From: PWPR01 sp964497955
Lineage (GTDB): Bacteria; Bacillota; UBA994; PWPR01
NCBI GenBank assembly: GCA_964497955.1
Contig: CAZCFQ010000117.1
Location: forward strand, 1 to 6,743
Reading direction: 5' to 3'
Length of the DNA stretch: 6,743 bases
Of the stretch, positions 4,661-6,743 are shown piece by piece (position 1 is the stretch's first letter; each line of letters begins with the position of its first letter). A program made the position numbers and the translations under genes. The notes below the pieces were generated by a model. It saw only the letters and a program-made list of their open reading frames with translations, did not search any database and was not told the DNA's origin.

Positions 4661-6743
4661 ATGAAAAAAGCAATAAAATCATTCTATATTTTTGGGATAG
4701 CATTGATTATTATTGTACTAATAGCAATGCATACCCAATATTTCTTTTTCAAATCTGCTTTCGATAGTGAAGTTAAAGAAAGATTAAATTTAAACAGTAA
4801 AAGAATTGCGAATGTAATTTATGAAAGATTACAAGGAGAAGCGAAAACTATTGAAAGCGCAACCAATTATATTGGTTTTGAGGAGAATGACAAAAAAATA
4901 CTTCAATATTTAGAGAATCTTCTTAAAGAAAATAAATCTTTATTTTCAATATATTATGGTACAACTGATAATAAAATGATTAATGCTAGTGGATGGATAC
5001 CTCCTGCTGAGTTTAACCTTAGAGAGAGACCTTGGTATAAAATAAGTTTAAAAAATGATGAAGTAAACTTTACAGAAGCTTTTCTTAATGCTTCTAAAGA
5101 TCATTATATTATAACACTAGCTAAACAAGTCAGAGATACAAACAATGATTTAATAGGAGTAGTAGGTGGAGATATTAGAATTGATAAAATTTTACAATTT
5201 GTAAAAGATCAAAAATTATCTAAAAATGGATACTCATTTATTATTGATGGTAACGGAAATATTCTCTTGCCACCTGGTGATGATATAGCACCAAAAAATA
5301 TTGATAGCATATGTCAAAGACTATCAGTTTCTATCAATGAAGAACCAGCAGGTTTTTCTGAAGTTAAGCTTGAAGAAGAGGGGTACATTGCCTACAATGC
5401 TATTGCATCAACCGACTGGACTGTAGCAAGCTTTGTTCCTTTAAGTGACTATAACTCCACTAAAAAGTCTTTCATTTATCTTTTTGCTATTACTTTAATT
5501 ATCACAATTTCAACTCTTTCATTTTTCATCAGCCGCCAAAGAAAAGAAATTATTTTACCACTGAAAGCTTTAGATGAAGATATAAGTAAAATATCTATGG
5601 AAAATAGACCTAACTATCGGTTACCAGTGCTAGATAAAACTTCTTTTATTGAGACTAGAAAGACTTTAAACAATATTTTAGATAAATCATCTGATTTTTT
5701 AAGTAGTTTAAGTAGAAATGAAAAGAAGTTAAAATTATCTAATGAGGAGTTATCTGATACTATTAGGCAATTAGTAGCTGCTGAAGAAGTTTTATCTAAT
5801 GAAGTTGAAGTTAAGAAGAAAGTGCAAAAGCAGCTAGAAATGGTTTTACAAATTTTATCAGACACAGAAGAAAGCATTTTTATCCTTAATGAAGATTACA
5901 AAGTTGTTTATAGTAATCAGTCATTTAGAGACACTATTGGTTTTGATTACCCAGAAATTGATGAAAGATTCAATATTGATAACTTTGAATTTCTTAAATA
6001 TGAAATGTTTAAGAATGCAAAAAGGGCAGGCACATATTCTAAAGAAGTAATTTTTCAGAAAGACTCAGGAAATATGAATTCATTTTTAATTAAAATTAAT
6101 TATATTTCCTATGCTGAAGATTCTTACTACACAGGAAACATAATAAATATTACACCTTATAAGCAAAGTGAAAAGGATATATACTATTTAAAATATTTTG
6201 ATTCTCTTACAAAATTACCTAATAGAAGTTACTTAGCAAAAAATTTCGCAAATATTATTAAATTTGCTAAGGAACAGAAAAACCTATTAGCACTTATAAT
6301 AATGAACATAAATAATTTTAGATCTATAAATGAAGCAAAAGGGTTTCCATTTGGTAACCAGGTGCTAATAGCATTATCAAAGAGACTAAAAAAGTACAAA
6401 AATAACAGTGGCGTAATAGCTAGACTGGGAAATGATGAGTTTGCTTTAATATTGGAAGGGCGTTCTAATGAGGAAATAACAAGTCGTGTTATAAACTTAC
6501 ACAAAATCATTAATCAAAAATATGTAATAAGTAACGAAGAAATATTTATAACAGTTAGTATGGGGGTAAGTTTTTATCCACAGGATGGAACAAAAGATGA
6601 AGATATCTTTAAAGCAGCTACCTCAGCTATAAATATTGCCAAAAAGGATAGAGAGGACTCCCTACAGTTTTATGACAAAGAAACAAATGCTCTTTCAATT
6701 ACAAATTACGAAAAGGAAATGAAAATAAGAAAAGCATTAGATT
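4661..6743 (+). CDS. Transmembrane dCACHE-PAS-GGDEF sensor with degenerate GGDEF (3' end cut; EAL probably follows)
   Basis: The first 694 residues of a c-di-GMP signalling protein, open at the window edge. TM helix 1 (about 8-29) and TM helix 2 (about 271-290) flank an extracellular double-CACHE sensor with RERPWY (121-126) and GVVGGD (166-171). A HAMP-like stretch (about 291-345) and a coiled coil (about 345-398) lead to a PAS domain (about 395-500) and a GGDEF domain (about 507-670) that opens with DSLTKLPNR (514-522). The GGDEF signature is GNDEF (590-594). By spacing against PleD, the metal Asp327 is N549, the guanine-binding Asp344 is N566 and Asn335 is kept as N557. The inhibitory RxxD site is absent (NNSG). 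Diguanylate cyclase activity is therefore unlikely. The last residues, NYEKEMKIRKALD, resemble the linker that leads into EAL domains, so a phosphodiesterase whose degenerate GGDEF acts as a regulatory nucleotide sensor is the best guess. It is a single transcription unit with its own promoter, after a terminator. The architecture up to the GGDEF is clear; the EAL is inferred. Confidence 0.92.
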   Translation, partial: MKKAIKSFYIFGIALIIIVLIAMHTQYFFFKSAFDSEVKERLNLNSKRIANVIYERLQGEAKTIESATNYIGFEENDKKILQYLENLLKENKSLFSIYYGTTDNKMINASGWIPPAEFNLRERPWYKISLKNDEVNFTEAFLNASKDHYIITLAKQVRDTNNDLIGVVGGDIRIDKILQFVKDQKLSKNGYSFIIDGNGNILLPPGDDIAPKNIDSICQRLSVSINEEPAGFSEVKLEEEGYIAYNAIASTDWTVASFVPLSDYNSTKKSFIYLFAITLIITISTLSFFISRQRKEIILPLKALDEDISKISMENRPNYRLPVLDKTSFIETRKTLNNILDKSSDFLSSLSRNEKKLKLSNEELSDTIRQLVAAEEVLSNEVEVKKKVQKQLEMVLQILSDTEESIFILNEDYKVVYSNQSFRDTIGFDYPEIDERFNIDNFEFLKYEMFKNAKRAGTYSKEVIFQKDSGNMNSFLIKINYISYAEDSYYTGNIINITPYKQSEKDIYYLKYFDSLTKLPNRSYLAKNFANIIKFAKEQKNLLALIIMNINNFRSINEAKGFPFGNQVLIALSKRLKKYKNNSGVIARLGNDEFALILEGRSNEEITSRVINLHKIINQKYVISNEEIFITVSMGVSFYPQDGTKDEDIFKAATSAINIAKKDREDSLQFYDKETNALSITNYEKEMKIRKALD

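Overview
The window reads as chromosomal DNA from an AT-rich, low-GC Gram-positive bacterium, most likely a Firmicute of the Clostridia, halanaerobe or Bacillales type. The reasons are the low GC content (roughly 30% by eye), A/T-ending codons, strong purine-rich Shine-Dalgarno sites, and a first protein that resembles the Firmicute rifamycin phosphotransferase family. The species cannot be fixed from the sequence.

Layout, all on the + strand. (1) Positions 1-270 are a promoter region with several -10/-35 candidates and a perfect 14-bp inverted repeat. (2) Positions 271-2856 encode an 861-aa ATP-grasp plus phosphohistidine protein. It has the domain order and key residues of rifamycin phosphotransferases and lacks the C-terminal barrel of a true PEP synthase. 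(3) Positions 2857-3051 are an intergenic gap with a perfect 19-bp hairpin that has no U-tract. (4) Positions 3052-4254 encode a membrane-anchored beta-propeller of the soluble glucose / aldose sugar dehydrogenase (PQQ-type) family. An intrinsic terminator follows. (5) Positions 4414-4660 are a leader region with a strong sigma-28/sigma-D-like promoter match and a Shine-Dalgarno held in the loop of a small hairpin. (6) From 4661 to the window edge lies the first 694 residues of a transmembrane dCACHE-PAS-GGDEF protein. It is cut by the window just where an EAL domain would normally begin.

The first two genes may share a transcript, but the hairpin between them makes that uncertain. The third gene is clearly a separate unit. 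Its GGDEF domain has lost most of the residues needed to make c-di-GMP, and the substitutions at three Asp positions are all Asp to Asn. It is therefore probably a sensor whose degenerate GGDEF regulates a downstream (unseen) EAL phosphodiesterase. The sigma-28-like promoter suggests it is expressed with flagellar/chemotaxis genes. I see no RNA gene, mobile element, CRISPR array or phage signature, and no clear evidence of a wholly new multi-gene system. The best leads are the leader and degenerate catalytic domain of the third gene and the operator-like repeat before the first.
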